A program made the translations under genes and the position numbers. This document shows, one piece after another, positions 31,987 to 32,074 of a stretch of 32,074 bases of DNA (position 1 is its first letter; every line of letters starts with the position of its first letter). The notes beneath the pieces were generated by a model, which was not told where the DNA came from, did no database searches, and was given only the letters and a program-made list of their open reading frames with translations. Origin of the DNA: Balneolales bacterium (GTDB lineage Bacteria > Bacteroidota > Rhodothermia > Balneolales > HLUCCA01); contig JANJTJ010000043.1 of assembly GCA_024711145.1 (NCBI GenBank), positions 1 to 32,074 of the forward strand, in the 5' to 3' direction.

Positions 31987-32074
31987 CCACCATCACCGAA
32001 TTGAAGCACCATGCGGGTGCCACGGTCACCCTGAACGGATGGGTGTACAACCTGCGCACCGGCAAAGGCATCGT
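31983..32074 (+). CDS. asnS: Probable asparaginyl-tRNA synthetase, N-terminal fragment
   Basis: Only 30 full codons lie in the window: MTTITELKHHAGATVTLNGW, then VYNLRTGKGIV. The 'VTLNGWVYNLRTGKG' segment looks like the first strands of the OB-fold anticodon-binding domain of class IIb aminoacyl-tRNA synthetases. The wording fits AsnRS better than AspRS or LysRS, but the fragment is too short to be certain. The ATG overlaps the M16 peptidase stop by 4 nt, so it belongs to the same transcript. Confidence 0.6.
   Translation, partial: MTTITELKHHAGATVTLNGWVYNLRTGKGI

Overview
This is a high-GC bacterial chromosome segment, most likely from the Bacteroidota/Rhodothermota side of the tree. Three things point there. 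Two candidate promoters fit the Bacteroidota sigma-A layout (TTG, 20 nt, then TAnnTTTG or one base off). Shine-Dalgarno sequences are mostly absent before start codons. The gene families also fit: tandem secreted amidohydrolases, a Fur-MerC pair, a DUF1446/AtuA protein, IF-2 with a long Pro/Ala linker, and a rimP-nusA-infB-rbfA-truB-ribF-rpsO-pnp-M16 order. The window is almost fully coding. I see no tRNA, rRNA, insertion sequence, phage gene or CRISPR array.

Layout. A truncated secreted protein lies on the minus strand at 1-573. It is divergent from an acyl-CoA carboxylase beta subunit (603-2186). Three overlapping secreted amidohydrolase-family genes follow (2280-6317). A Fur-family regulator and a MerC-domain protein form a minus-strand pair (6314-7113), with a perfect 17-bp palindrome upstream. 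The plus strand then runs with little or no gap through DUF1446, a renalase-like FAD enzyme, half of an ABC exporter, RNase Z with a long disordered tail, the other exporter half, prfB (with its programmed +1 frameshift), nadB, coaE and fbp (7183-18948). A minus-strand MacB/LolD-like ATPase, FtsX-like permease and DUF3299 protein form an operon (18935-21367). From 21426 a translation and RNA-metabolism operon starts at a near-perfect promoter and runs to the end of the window: rimP, nusA, infB, rbfA, truB, ribF, rpsO, pnp, an M16 protease and the start of a probable asnS.

How the genes fit together. The right third is a core gene-expression operon with several candidate RNA controls: an intrinsic-terminator hairpin in the rimP leader, a second promoter and a stem-loop before rpsO, and a stem-loop before pnp. 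The left third is accessory: carboxylase and AtuA-type catabolism, secreted hydrolases, and metal homeostasis.

The observations I would look at first are: (1) a leader that pairs with the first amidohydrolase gene so that the ATG is exactly the unpaired bulge of a 15-bp stem; (2) an RNase Z with a 170-residue Arg/Pro/Asn/Asp-rich repeat tail and an altered metal motif, sitting between the two halves of an asymmetric ABC exporter; (3) an intrinsic terminator inside the first codons of the second exporter gene; (4) the rimP-leader terminator; (5) a 17-bp palindrome at the Fur-family gene; (6) three amidohydrolases in a row of which only the middle one keeps its metal ligands.
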